From an uncultured Desulfovibrio sp. (GTDB lineage Bacteria; Desulfobacterota; Desulfovibrionia; Desulfovibrionales; Desulfovibrionaceae): DNA of 10,552 nt. The notes beneath the pieces were generated by a model that saw nothing but the letters and a program-made list of their open reading frames with translations, was not told the DNA's origin and did not search any database. This document shows positions 1 to 7,125 of this stretch, in pieces. How positions within the stretch are numbered: position 1 is the stretch's first letter; every line of letters begins with the position of its first letter. The DNA lies in the NCBI GenBank assembly GCA_900553145.1, contig USCL01000121.1, forward strand, positions 1-10,552, given 5' to 3'. A program made the translations under genes and the position numbers.

Positions 1-75
<75 letters not shown>

Positions 76-92
76 TTTTTTTACACCGCATT

Positions 93-167
93 GCGGGAGT
101 AACTCAGCGGTAGAGTGTCAGCTTCCCAAGCTGAAGGTCGCGGGTTCAAATCCCGTTTCCCGCTCCA
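93..167 (+). tRNA. tRNA-Gly (anticodon CCC)
   Basis: This cloverleaf is nearly identical to the preceding tRNA in its acceptor, D- and T-arms. The acceptor GCGGGAG pairs with TTCCCGC, with one G-U pair, and CCA is encoded at 165-167. The anticodon stem TCAGC/GCTGA holds loop TTCCCAA, so the anticodon is CCC and it reads GGG. The pair therefore covers GGC/GGU and GGG, and looks like a duplication followed by divergence of the anticodon arm. GGA decoding must come from another tRNA elsewhere. Confidence 0.97.
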
Positions 168-175
168 GAGATTTT

Positions 176-208
176 AAGGAGTTACATCTAACGATGTAAC
201 TCCTTTTT
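176..208 (+). terminator. Rho-independent terminator of the tRNA-Gly pair
   Basis: A perfect 12-bp stem pairs AAGGAGTTACAT (176-187) with ATGTAACTCCTT (194-205) around a 6-base loop, and a run of T follows to 208. It starts 9 bases after the CCA end of the second tRNA, as expected for the end of a tRNA transcript. Confidence 0.92.
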
Positions 209-582
209 CTATGCCATACGGCCTCTGTGCCATCAACCGTTTTTGTACCCCTCAATCAGCCACCCGGCAAAAGCCCAGAGCCAAAAGACGGCCTCGCGCC
301 TCCCCGCCCTTGTAAGACCAAGGGGAGATGTACCTACTGACAGAAAACTCCTTTCCGTATGACCGCTCCCGATCCCGCACCCTGCTTTGGCTTGCAATGC
401 CAAATGGCTATGCTCACTTTTCTGTTTTTTCAGAGCCTCATTGAGGGGAAAGGCATAGCTTGCATACGTGGAGATCTTGATCAAAAAAGCTGTTGAACCA
501 TGATAAAACCCGTTGAAGATTCTGTCTTCAGCGTACTGAGATTTGTCCGCCCTCACTTTGAATTTTTACCTACAGGAACATC
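209..582 (+). other. Intergenic region and probable long 5' leader of deaD
   Basis: This stretch lies between the tRNA terminator and the helicase start. I see no convincing gene in it. A minus-strand frame at 233-556 would start with GTG, has no ribosome binding site, and reads like non-coding DNA. A 6-bp hairpin TGAAGA/TCTTCA sits at 514-530, about 50 bases before the deaD start. No good sigma-70 promoter is obvious; TTGATC at 477-482 has only weak -10 partners. Long structured leaders are known for deaD/csdA cold-shock helicase genes, so regulation at this level is plausible but not shown. Confidence 0.5.
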
Positions 583-2370
583 ATGACCGCATCGTTTAAA
601 GAATTGGGATTGTCCCAAGAACTCTTGAAAGCTGTTGAAGATTTGGGTTTTGAAGAACCTTCCCCCATTCAGGTTTTGGCTATCCCGGCCCTGCTGACCG
701 GGAAGGATGCCGTTGGCCAGGCCCAGACCGGAACCGGGAAAACGGCGGCGTTCGGTCTGCCCATTCTGGAAAAACTCGCTTCCGGCAAGGGCGTGCAGGC
801 GCTGGTGCTGTGCCCCACGCGGGAGCTGGCCATTCAGGTATCCGAAGAATTGAGCAAACTGGCCACGCACAAACGGGGCGTTTCGGTTTTGCCGATTTAC
901 GGCGGGCAGCCCATCGAACGGCAGCTCCGGGCACTTGCCAAGGGCGCGCAAGTGGTTGTAGGCACGCCGGGCCGGGTTATCGACCACTTGCAGCGCGGTA
1001 CGCTGCGCCTGAGCGACACGCGGATTGTCGTGCTGGACGAAGCGGATGAGATGCTGGACATGGGGTTCCGCGAGGATATCGAGCTTATCCTTGAACAAAG
1101 CCCGGCTACTTGCCAGCGGGTCCTGTTTTCCGCCACCATGCCCCAGCCGATCCGCGAATTGAGCAAGCGTTTTTTGCGCGAACCGGAGATGCTGACCATC
1201 GCCCACAAGATGCTCACGGTCCCCGCCATCGAGCAAGTTTACTATGAGGTTCGCCCATACCAGAAAATGGACGCCCTGTGCCGGGTACTCGACTCGCAGG
1301 GGTTCCGCAAGGCTCTGGTGTTCTGTGCCACCAAACGCAGCGTGGATGAAGTGACCGTGCATTTGCAGCAGCGCGGCTATCAGGCCGACGGCTTGCACGG
1401 CGACCTGAACCAGACGCAGCGGGACCGGGTGATGAGCCGTTTCCGCACTGACGGCATCGAGATTCTGGTGGCGACGGATGTGGCCGCACGCGGGATTGAC
1501 GTGGACGACGTGGACGCGGTGATCAACTATGATATCCCCCACGACGTGGAAGGCTATGTGCACCGGATCGGGCGCACAGGCCGGGCGGGCCGCGAGGGCA
1601 AGGCTTTCACCTTCGTCACGGTGCGCCAGCAGTACAAAATACGCGAAATCATCCGATACACCAAGGCCCGCATCACGCAGGGCCAGTTGCCGACCCTGCG
1701 CGACGTCAGCAACATCCGCACATCCAAGTTGCTGGAAGAAGTCCGCCAGACCTTGGCCGAGAATTCGCTGGATCGCTGGCGGGTGCTGGTGGAAGACTTT
1801 TTGACCGAAAACTTCCCGGATGGCGACGTCTCCAGCCGGGATATTTCCGCAGCCATGCTCAAGCTGCTGATGCAGCGGGATTTCGGAAATCAGGATGCTG
1901 CCTGCGAAGTTGATGAACTGGCGATGGCCCCCCAGCGTCCCGCCAAGGACACCGATGCCAAACCCAAGGGCAAGGTAATGCCTCATCCCCGCAGGCAAGA
2001 GGCAGGCCCCATGCGCAGGCTCCATATTGATGTGGGGCGCGCGCATGACGTCACTCCCCGCGCGCTGGTTGGCGCCATAACCGGAGAAAGCGGCATCCCG
2101 GGCCGAAGCGTCGGCGCCATTGATATTCAAAATAATTTCAGCATAGTGGAAATATCCGCCGAGATAGCCGATCATGTATTGGCTACGCTCAACACCAAGG
2201 GCGTATTCATAAGCGGAGTGAAAGTATCGGCAAAGGCCGCCGATGAAACGGATGCCCCGCATCCCCGCAAAGCGTTTGCGCCCGGCCCGCGCCGCCAGCG
2301 CCCCGGCAAGTTCGGCAAAAAACCACGGGGAGCCACTTTAGGCAGAAAAGCTTACAACGAAACGCGGTAA
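583..2370 (+). CDS. deaD: DEAD-box ATP-dependent RNA helicase (DeaD/CsdA type)
   Basis: This 595-residue cytoplasmic protein unwinds short RNA duplexes using ATP. Family members act in ribosome assembly, mRNA turnover and cold adaptation. All the core motifs are visible: Q-motif with Q30, Walker A AQTGTGKT at 47-54, PTREL at 78-82, TPGR at 128-131, DEAD at 152-155, SAT at 183-185, ATDVAARGID at 297-306 and HRIGRTGR at 327-334. Residues about 478-551 form a DbpA-like RNA-binding fold (RRLHIDVGR to ISGVKVSA), and the last 40 residues are a basic Arg/Lys-rich tail. The length is close to E. coli DeaD (about 629). An AGGA ribosome site lies 5 bases before the ATG. It is followed by a bidirectional terminator, is probably monocistronic, and converges with the minus-strand genes. 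DeaD rather than RhlE or SrmB is favoured because of the RNA-binding domain. Confidence 0.95.
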   Translation: MTASFKELGLSQELLKAVEDLGFEEPSPIQVLAIPALLTGKDAVGQAQTGTGKTAAFGLPILEKLASGKGVQALVLCPTRELAIQVSEELSKLATHKRGVSVLPIYGGQPIERQLRALAKGAQVVVGTPGRVIDHLQRGTLRLSDTRIVVLDEADEMLDMGFREDIELILEQSPATCQRVLFSATMPQPIRELSKRFLREPEMLTIAHKMLTVPAIEQVYYEVRPYQKMDALCRVLDSQGFRKALVFCATKRSVDEVTVHLQQRGYQADGLHGDLNQTQRDRVMSRFRTDGIEILVATDVAARGIDVDDVDAVINYDIPHDVEGYVHRIGRTGRAGREGKAFTFVTVRQQYKIREIIRYTKARITQGQLPTLRDVSNIRTSKLLEEVRQTLAENSLDRWRVLVEDFLTENFPDGDVSSRDISAAMLKLLMQRDFGNQDAACEVDELAMAPQRPAKDTDAKPKGKVMPHPRRQEAGPMRRLHIDVGRAHDVTPRALVGAITGESGIPGRSVGAIDIQNNFSIVEISAEIADHVLATLNTKGVFISGVKVSAKAADETDAPHPRKAFAPGPRRQRPGKFGKKPRGATLGRKAYNETR

Positions 2371-2498
2371 CGAGGGGCTTTCCCTTTCCGGGGTGTCGCC
2401 CATTGTCCGGGCGCATCAGCCTACTTTTTTTGAACGAATATGGTTGAGAGTGAATGAAAGAGCATCGGGGCGCGGACGGCGTGCGCGAAAAGAGACCC

Positions 2499-2541
2499 CA
2501 CATGACGCCGCCCGCCTATCGATAGGCCCCATGTGCTTTTT
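2499..2541 (+). terminator. Possible imperfect hairpin with T-run after deaD
   Basis: The outer arms CACATG (2499-2504) and CATGTG (2530-2535) enclose the palindrome GCCTATCGATAGGC (2514-2527), and CTTTTT follows at 2536-2541. The internal loop is asymmetric (9 versus 2 bases), so folding strength is uncertain. It could be a first, weak terminator of the helicase transcript or simply a structured 3' UTR. Confidence 0.3.
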
Positions 2542-2602
2542 CTGAAACAGCTTACCGCGAACGGACAGGTTAAAAATGAAACCTGCCCGGAAGCCGGATT
2601 AC

Positions 2603-2639
2603 GCAAAAGCCCCGGAGGTTTTTTCTCCGGGGCTTTTGC
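2603..2639. terminator. Bidirectional rho-independent terminator
   Basis: A 15-bp perfect stem pairs GCAAAAGCCCCGGAG (2603-2617) with CTCCGGGGCTTTTGC (2625-2639) around a 7-base T-rich loop. The A4 and T4 ends flank the GC core symmetrically, so it can end transcription from either side. It sits between the helicase (plus strand) and the small gene at 3162-3407 (minus strand), which converge here. Confidence 0.85.
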
Positions 2640-3161
2640 ATGCAACACGCTAACCGTGCAAAGGCAAAACAGACAGCGCGGGATTATGTTGCACCATGCC
2701 GAACCGTATGCGGCGTTCATCCATGATATTATCCACATGGAGAGCTGGATGGAGCCTTTTTCCGCCCCTTTTACCCATAATTCATAACAGGCTTGCGCTG
2801 CGTGACGAAAACAGGCCATGTTCAGGAAAACGTTTGATGCGGCAGAGGCTGGAAATCCGTCGCCGGGAGTGCATCTCGGCAATGCCCTCGCCACAAGGGC
2901 AGGCGCACTTCAGCCTGTGAAAGAACCCTTTGATCCTATGCGAGTTTGATCAACCGTAAACGAGAACGCCGCTCTAAACCGACACGATGGGGATGCTTCT
3001 TTCTAGCGCTCTCCCCATCCGCACCGGCCGCTGCACGCAAGCGCAAACCGGCTTTCAATATAAACCGCCTGCCGTTCCGCTCAGGGAAAAGGCCTTCCGC
3101 CGGTGCCGATTGGCGAACGGGAAGCGGGGGCATCTCATACGTGGCGCCCTCCCCCATGTTT

Positions 3162-3407
3162 TCACCCATCCGGTACATCGCAGCCTTCCCATGCATCGGG
3201 AATGACGCGGGCAAAGCGCACCCAGTCCGTAGCGTTCTTGTCTTCATCCGTAAAAACATACGCCCGTACCTCGGTGAAGCCGGTTTCACCGATGAAATGC
3301 CCGTATACGGCTTGCCCTTCCCGGATAGCCGCAAAAGAGACGCCATATTGGGGTCTGGTAATCAGCCCGCCTTGCTCGGCAAGCAAAAGAGCATCTTCAA
3401 ATCGCAT
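3162..3407 (-). CDS. Small protein resembling DUF2829 (Tad2-like / MW1434-like) family
   Basis: This is an 81-residue soluble, acidic protein. The coding call rests on an excellent ribosome site (GGGGAGGG, 4 to 5 bases before the ATG) and on a balanced residue composition, unlike the shadow frames around it. The N-terminal pattern M-x-F-x-x-A-L with a Gly and then ITR near residues 15-18, plus a C-terminal acidic stretch ending in ATDW (about residues 59-62), fits the short DUF2829 layout as I remember it: MxFxxAL..., an Arg/Trp region, then D..A.DW. The characteristic Trp after the first Arg is replaced (RPQYG), so it would be a divergent member. Phage Tad2 proteins of this family sequester the signalling molecule of Thoeris defence; other members are of unknown role. 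The gene stands alone, with the terminator of the sigma-54 gene upstream and about 500 gene-free bases downstream. I am fairly sure that it is a gene, but only moderately sure of the family. Confidence 0.7.
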   Translation of the reverse strand: MRFEDALLLAEQGGLITRPQYGVSFAAIREGQAVYGHFIGETGFTEVRAYVFTDEDKNATDWVRFARVIPDAWEGCDVPDG

Positions 3408-3410
3408 GCG

Positions 3411-3418
3411 CCCTCCCC
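3411..3418 (-). promoter_or_regulatory. Strong ribosome binding site of the 81-codon gene
   Basis: Read on the minus strand, AAAGGGGAGGGCGC directly precedes the ATG at 3407, and GGAGG lies 4 bases from the start. This is the main evidence that the small frame is translated. The 11-mer GGGGAGGGCGC occurs again just after the gene's stop codon (3144-3154). Confidence 0.75.
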
Positions 3419-3537
3419 TTTCTTCATTTCCCTACGCAAAGAACGGGCCGCCTTCAAGCCGCAAGACAGCATGCCGTTGCCCCCATAAGTGACGGCCCCC
3501 CACGCGCGCCGGTGCGGCTTACCCTCAGGCCGCGCAC

Positions 3538-3567
3538 AAAAAAAGCGCCCCCGAAAGGACGCCTTTT
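3538..3567 (-). terminator. Terminator of the sigma-54 activator gene
   Basis: On the minus strand, AAAAGGCGTCC, a short TTTC loop and GGGGCGCTTTT form a stem with one bulged G, followed by seven T (3544-3538). It begins about 40 bases after the stop codon of the sigma-54 activator gene. This separates that transcript from the small gene at 3162-3407. Confidence 0.75.
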
Positions 3568-3606
3568 CGATCTCTGGAATGGCTGGCGGCAACGCCCCTA
3601 GACGCG

Positions 3607-5151
3607 TCACTCGATTACGTCAGCCGCCGCGAACGTACGGTAATCAATGCCGTACTTCTTCATTTTGTAATACAAAATCCGATACGTAATGCGGAGTTCG
3701 CGGGCCGCCTCGTGGATGTTGCCCCGCGAAGCCTTGAGCGCTTCGTTGATGAGCTTCTGCTCCAACCGGTTCACCTTCTCCGTGAACCCGACAGGCAAGG
3801 GGGCGGAGGACGGCGCGCTATCCGCCGATTGCAACGCTTGCGGGAGATGGTAGGTACGGATTGCCGCCTCGTCGCATACGAGGACGGCGCGCTCCATGAC
3901 GTTCTTCAATTCGCGCACATTCCCCGGCCAGGAGTGCTGCATCAACAGTTCCAATGCGGGCATGGAGATATGCCGGACATCCCGCCCGTACTCTTGGCTG
4001 AACAGATCGAGGAAATGTTCCGCCAGCTGCGGGATGTCTTCCCGGCGCTCGCGCAGGGGGGGCATGACGATCGGAAAGACATTGATGCGGTAGTACAAAT
4101 CCTCCCGGAAAAGCCCCTGCTCCACCAGCTGCTCCAGCGGGCGGTTCGTCGCGCAGATCAGGCGCACGTCCACCGTGATCAGATGTTCGCTGCCCAGACA
4201 TTGGATCTGCCGATCCTGAATCGCCCGCAGGATCTTGGCCTGCGCCGAAAGCGAAAGGTCGCCGATTTCATCCAGAAAAAGGGTCCCCTTGTCGGCTTGC
4301 TCGAACAAGCCTTTCCGGTTCTGCACGGCGCTTGTGAACGCGCCCTTGCGCCAGCCGAAGAGTTCGCCCTCCAAGAGTTCGGACGGCAACGCCGCACAAT
4401 TCAATGTGATGAACGGCCTGTTCCGGCGCGGGCTGCTGCGATGGATGGCCTCGGCCATGAGCTCCTTGCCCGTGCCCGATTCGCCCCTGAGCAACGCCGT
4501 CGCCCGGCTCGGCCCGACCTGCATGGCCTGCCGCAAAACCTGCCGGATGCTTTTGGAGGCGCCGATGATGGACGGCATGGGAGGCAGAGGGGGTTCCTCC
4601 AAGCTTTGCTGGTAGTGCTGGCGGGCCATCTCTTCCTGAAGATAGGCGACCTGCTTGCCCACAAGCGCCGCCACGGATTCCAAAAAAGAACAGCGCAGGC
4701 GCAGGGTCTCATCCGGAGCAAGCGGCGTGTCCGCACTCAGCGTCCCGATGACGTCCGTATCCTTGCCCGTGCGCACGGGCACGCAGACAAAGGCCAGAGC
4801 GGCCATCTGCTCTTCGGTCCGGTCAAAAAGGCGGTTGCGGAAATCGGGGTGATCCCTCATGCAGGGCACGATGATCGATTGCCCGCCGGCAAAAACCTGT
4901 CCAGTGATCCCCTTGCCCGGGGCATAGGCCACATGCGGCGCATTCGCTTGGCCATAGGCCAGCGACAAGCGCAGGTTCATGCTCTCCGGGTCCTGAACGA
5001 CAATATGGGGGCGTTCAAAATCCAGATGTTCCGCCAAAGCGTCGAGGATTTCCTGAAGTGCCGCGCGAAAAGACTGGCGTACGGTCAAAACGGCAACAAC
5101 CCGGTGCAAGGTGTCCAAGTACCGGAAAAGCGGGCTGTCTGCGTCATTCAT
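3607..5151 (-). CDS. Sigma-54-dependent transcriptional activator (GAF, AAA+, Fis-type HTH)
   Basis: This 514-residue NifA-like enhancer-binding protein drives open-complex formation at sigma-54 promoters by ATP hydrolysis. A GAF sensor domain spans about residues 20-170 (GKGITGQVFAGG at 79-90). The AAA+ domain spans about 195-440, with Walker A GESGTGKE (223-230), Walker B LFLDEIGDL (291-299), sensor ATN (334-336) and arginine-finger region FREDLYYRINVFP. The C-terminal Fis-type helix-turn-helix is at about 466-502 (GNIHEAARELRITYRILYYK). The sigma-54-contacting loop reads GAFTSA (270-275) instead of the usual GAFTGA. I chose the ATG at 5151, placing the GAF domain normally. A 19-residue longer frame would begin with TTG overlapping the preceding stop. 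There is no receiver domain, so a small molecule bound by GAF or a partner protein is the likely signal. It is probably co-transcribed with the LuxR gene 53 bases upstream. Its targets are unknown. Confidence 0.93.
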   Translation of the reverse strand: MNDADSPLFRYLDTLHRVVAVLTVRQSFRAALQEILDALAEHLDFERPHIVVQDPESMNLRLSLAYGQANAPHVAYAPGKGITGQVFAGGQSIIVPCMRDHPDFRNRLFDRTEEQMAALAFVCVPVRTGKDTDVIGTLSADTPLAPDETLRLRCSFLESVAALVGKQVAYLQEEMARQHYQQSLEEPPLPPMPSIIGASKSIRQVLRQAMQVGPSRATALLRGESGTGKELMAEAIHRSSPRRNRPFITLNCAALPSELLEGELFGWRKGAFTSAVQNRKGLFEQADKGTLFLDEIGDLSLSAQAKILRAIQDRQIQCLGSEHLITVDVRLICATNRPLEQLVEQGLFREDLYYRINVFPIVMPPLRERREDIPQLAEHFLDLFSQEYGRDVRHISMPALELLMQHSWPGNVRELKNVMERAVLVCDEAAIRTYHLPQALQSADSAPSSAPLPVGFTEKVNRLEQKLINEALKASRGNIHEAARELRITYRILYYKMKKYGIDYRTFAAADVIE

Positions 5152-5204
5152 GGGTTTTCTACTCTCACACGCCGCGTCGCCGTGCCCTGTGGGCAACGGA
5201 AAGA

Positions 5205-6779
5205 TCAACGGTTCGGCGTACCCGCCTGCGTTTCGGAGATGCTAGCCGGATTCGCCGTCACCAGCCACGCCAACTCGTGGCGGCTGCTGATCCCAAGGCG
5301 GCGGTGGATATTCCGGATATGGGTCTTCAATGTGCTCGGCGAAATGTTGAGGTTATCGCAAATAGTCGTGTCCGGCGTCTTGCGGGCCAGCAAGGCCGCG
5401 ATCATAGCCTGCTGCCGGGTCAGCCCCAGTTCGCGGAAATGCGCCTCCAGCTCTTCGAGCGGCCAGTCCATCAAGGACATCGGCGTACTCGGAGCCTGCC
5501 CCGCCCCCCGTTCCTGCGCGGGCGTCTCGCCCTTTGCCAGACGGAAAAAGCCCACCTTTTCCAAGTAAACGACAAAAATGAAACTTCCCGCCAAAATGGC
5601 GAAAGCCTGAAACGCGAACAGCGAGTTGAGCGAATCGCCCCGGGCAATGCTCTCCGTAATCCAGCCGCTGTTATGGCTCCCCACCCATGACGCCAACGCT
5701 ATGCCCCCTATCCCGCAGGCCAGCAGCTGTAACCTGCGCAGGCCACGGCGGTACGAAACCGTGTGCAAAAACGCCGTCATCATATAAATATTCAATAAAG
5801 TATACCCGAACAGCAAACCGCCGAGCGACAAGCCGGGCGACTCCCTGTGCAGCAATGGCCACGCGGTATAGCCAACGACCAGCACCGGGATAACCAGCAG
5901 GAACGCATACCAGATCGGCGAACGGTGGGCCTGCCCCAGAACCAGCAGCGCGGAAAGGCCGCCCAGCACCATAAGGAAAAGGACGCTCAGGCTCGGCCCG
6001 GGCATGACCGGCTCAAGCGCGCCATACAGATTGTAGTAGGCGCTTTCGCTGAAAGCCGTGAGCAGGCACCCGCACCAAAGGAACAGCGGAATCCGGGAAA
6101 AGGGATACGTGTGCCCCCCCTCTTCACAAGAGGTATCGGGATACACAGAAGGCAGCAACGCAAACAGCGCCGGAAAAAGCAGCGCCGGGATCACCCAGTA
6201 CGGCTCCGGGCACAACAGGACAAGATAATTGCATATCGGCGTAACAATGCTTGCCAGGCCCAGCCCGAGGACGAGCTGCCCCCCGGAAAACCGGCAGAGC
6301 GCCAGCCCGATGCGGCACCCCGCGATACCGGCCCCTATCCCGGCGAGGGCACTGACGCCCCAGCTGCCGAAACGCACCCATCCCGAGTATTCATTGGAAA
6401 CCGGCGTTACCATCAGCAAAACCGGCGTCCACATCAGCAGTAGCGTCACAACCCTGCGCCGGAGGCGCGTAGTGCCGAAAACCGGGACGACATACCCCTG
6501 ACACGACTCCTGTTGTGCAGAACGAAACCGCAGCCGGAGGCCGTAGGCAAGCAGCGCAAGCCCGGTAAACAACGGCAGGTGAAACAACTCTCCGGCTTCA
6601 TCGTTGTAAGGCACAAGCCCCGGATAGCTGTACAGACGAAACGCCTGCCAAAGCCATGAAAAGAACAACGCGGTCAACAATGCCGTACTGAGCAGGGTCT
6701 GCACGGTACGAACATCAGAAGGCCAAAAACCTTCTTCCGCGGAGCTTCCCACTGATGGGTCGAATATGCCTTTTCTCAC
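5205..6779 (-). CDS. Membrane-bound LuxR-family regulator with 12 predicted helices
   Basis: This is a 524-residue protein. Hydrophobic segments at about 25-45, 64-82, 108-127, 136-160, 166-190, 194-212, 229-248, 262-282, 288-307, 316-340, 349-368 and 384-405 suggest 12 membrane helices, MFS-like in number. A charged cytoplasmic linker follows (about 410-445), then a LuxR/GerE helix-turn-helix at about 453-507 (LTRQQAMIAALLARKTPD, SPSTLKTHIRNIHRRLGIS). The membrane part probably senses or binds a compound and the C-terminus binds DNA; the ligand is not evident. The start codon is GTG, chosen because GGAG lies 5 bases upstream; an overlapping ATG is followed at once by a stop. It precedes the sigma-54 activator by 53 bases on the same strand. 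A lone DctP receptor gene lies upstream. Such one-component membrane LuxR proteins commonly regulate adjacent genes. Confidence 0.9.
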   Translation of the reverse strand: MRKGIFDPSVGSSAEEGFWPSDVRTVQTLLSTALLTALFFSWLWQAFRLYSYPGLVPYNDEAGELFHLPLFTGLALLAYGLRLRFRSAQQESCQGYVVPVFGTTRLRRRVVTLLLMWTPVLLMVTPVSNEYSGWVRFGSWGVSALAGIGAGIAGCRIGLALCRFSGGQLVLGLGLASIVTPICNYLVLLCPEPYWVIPALLFPALFALLPSVYPDTSCEEGGHTYPFSRIPLFLWCGCLLTAFSESAYYNLYGALEPVMPGPSLSVLFLMVLGGLSALLVLGQAHRSPIWYAFLLVIPVLVVGYTAWPLLHRESPGLSLGGLLFGYTLLNIYMMTAFLHTVSYRRGLRRLQLLACGIGGIALASWVGSHNSGWITESIARGDSLNSLFAFQAFAILAGSFIFVVYLEKVGFFRLAKGETPAQERGAGQAPSTPMSLMDWPLEELEAHFRELGLTRQQAMIAALLARKTPDTTICDNLNISPSTLKTHIRNIHRRLGISSRHELAWLVTANPASISETQAGTPNR

Positions 6780-6784
6780 ATGGA

Positions 6785-6788
6785 CTCC
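6785..6788 (-). promoter_or_regulatory. Ribosome binding site that decides the GTG start of the LuxR gene
   Basis: On the minus strand the sequence TTGGAGTCCATGTGAG has GGAG 5 bases before GTG. The overlapping ATG would be followed immediately by TGA, so only the GTG opens the reading frame. Confidence 0.7.
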
Positions 6789-6818
6789 AATACCATGACA
6801 TGATCAGACGTCGTTTAT

Positions 6819-6838
6819 CGGCCTGAAACGGCCTGAAA
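6819..6838. repeat. Tandem 10-bp direct repeat upstream of the LuxR gene
   Basis: CGGCCTGAAA occurs twice head to tail (6819-6828 and 6829-6838), about 40 bases upstream of the LuxR GTG start. A tandem pair spaced by one helical turn is a layout seen for regulator binding sites, but it could be chance or a slippage duplication. Confidence 0.6.
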
Positions 6839-6902
6839 AAGGACTCTGAGCTGCCAAGCAGATTTTTGTCATCCATTTTCACGGAGGACAACGATTTCAA
6901 AC

Positions 6903-6950
6903 AAAAAGTCAAAAAAACGTATGGAGAGCAAAAAAGAGTTTTGACTTTTT
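6903..6950. repeat. Inverted repeat AAAAAGTCAAAA / TTTTGACTTTTT
   Basis: Perfect 12-bp arms lie at 6903-6914 and 6939-6950 with a 24-base spacer. Allowing one extra base, the match extends to ACAAAAA and TTTTTTGT on the outer ends. It lies 120 to 175 bases upstream of the LuxR start codon. It may be a two-half-site operator or an mRNA leader hairpin, and there is no T-run placement that makes it an obvious terminator. Confidence 0.65.
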
Positions 6951-7075
6951 TGTCGTATTCTACAGTAAACGCCCTAGCGGCCCATCATTCGCCGGGATAT
7001 GACCAGCAGGAGAACGGACCTCCCCGCCCGCCCTGTTTTTTGAGAATAATAGCCTTATGGCTTAAGTACAAGAGC

Positions 7076-7099
7076 ACAAAAAGGGCATGCCCTTTTTGT
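7076..7099. terminator. Perfect 24-bp palindromic terminator after dctP
   Basis: ACAAAAAGGGCATGCCCTTTTTGT is a perfect palindrome: a GC core flanked by A5 and T5. It lies 27 bases after the dctP stop on the minus strand and can act in both directions. It insulates dctP from the LuxR gene downstream. Confidence 0.85.
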
Positions 7100-7125
7100 A
7101 TCCCGTCCAGCAAGAGAAAACGCCC

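Larger units (their letters stand above)
2371..3161. other. Long intergenic stretch between convergent genes
   Basis: About 790 bases lie between the helicase stop and the stop of the small minus-strand gene. The visible contents are a 14-bp palindrome GCCTATCGATAGGC (2514-2527) inside a wider CACATG/CATGTG repeat, a small hairpin at 2566-2585, a strong bidirectional terminator at 2603-2639, and an 8-bp inverted repeat GATGGGGA/TCCCCATC at 2986-3019. Open frames on both strands here have no ribosome sites, run through the terminator or read as low-complexity noise. A 43-codon plus-strand frame at 2818-2949 reads somewhat protein-like but lacks a ribosome site. I see no supported gene. Confidence 0.6.
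6780..7075 (-). promoter_or_regulatory. AT-rich upstream region of the LuxR gene, gene-free
   Basis: Between the dctP terminator and the LuxR start I see no supported gene. The region is markedly AT-rich in its centre. It holds a large inverted repeat (6903-6950) and a tandem 10-bp repeat (6819-6838). A -10-like TAGAAT lies on the minus strand at 6956-6961, but with no good -35 partner. The features fit an autoregulated promoter and leader for the LuxR/sigma-54 pair. Confidence 0.45.

Noticed and set aside
93..210. Phage or island attachment site at the tRNA-Gly 3' end
   Set aside because: No integrase gene and no repeated tRNA 3' end beyond the neighbouring tRNA itself was seen in the window.
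233..556. 107-codon minus-strand frame between the tRNAs and deaD
   Set aside because: It has a GTG start without a ribosome site, overlaps the deaD leader, and has no family likeness.
553..2262. 569-codon open frame on the strand opposite the helicase
   Set aside because: It is fully antisense to an unmistakable DEAD-box gene, has no recognisable domain or ribosome site, and is explained by the GC-rich third positions of the sense codons.
2421..2894. 157-codon minus-strand frame after deaD
   Set aside because: It reads through the strong bidirectional terminator at 2603-2639, and its composition is Cys/Trp-rich noise.
2818..2949. 43-codon plus-strand frame (MFRKTFDAAEAG...)
   Set aside because: It reads somewhat protein-like but has no usable ribosome site or promoter and too little length to judge.
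2946..3488. 180-codon plus-strand frame covering the small minus-strand gene
   Set aside because: It lacks a ribosome site and is Arg/Pro/Lys-rich shadow sequence; the minus-strand 81-codon frame is better supported.
5152..5208. 19-residue longer start of the sigma-54 activator (TTG overlapping the LuxR stop)
   Set aside because: There is no ribosome site, the added residues are not domain-like, and the ATG at 5151 places the GAF domain as in relatives.
3712..5568. 618-codon plus-strand frame opposite the sigma-54 and LuxR genes
   Set aside because: It is a shadow of two well-supported minus-strand genes, crosses their boundary, and its His/Arg/Gln-rich translation has no family features.
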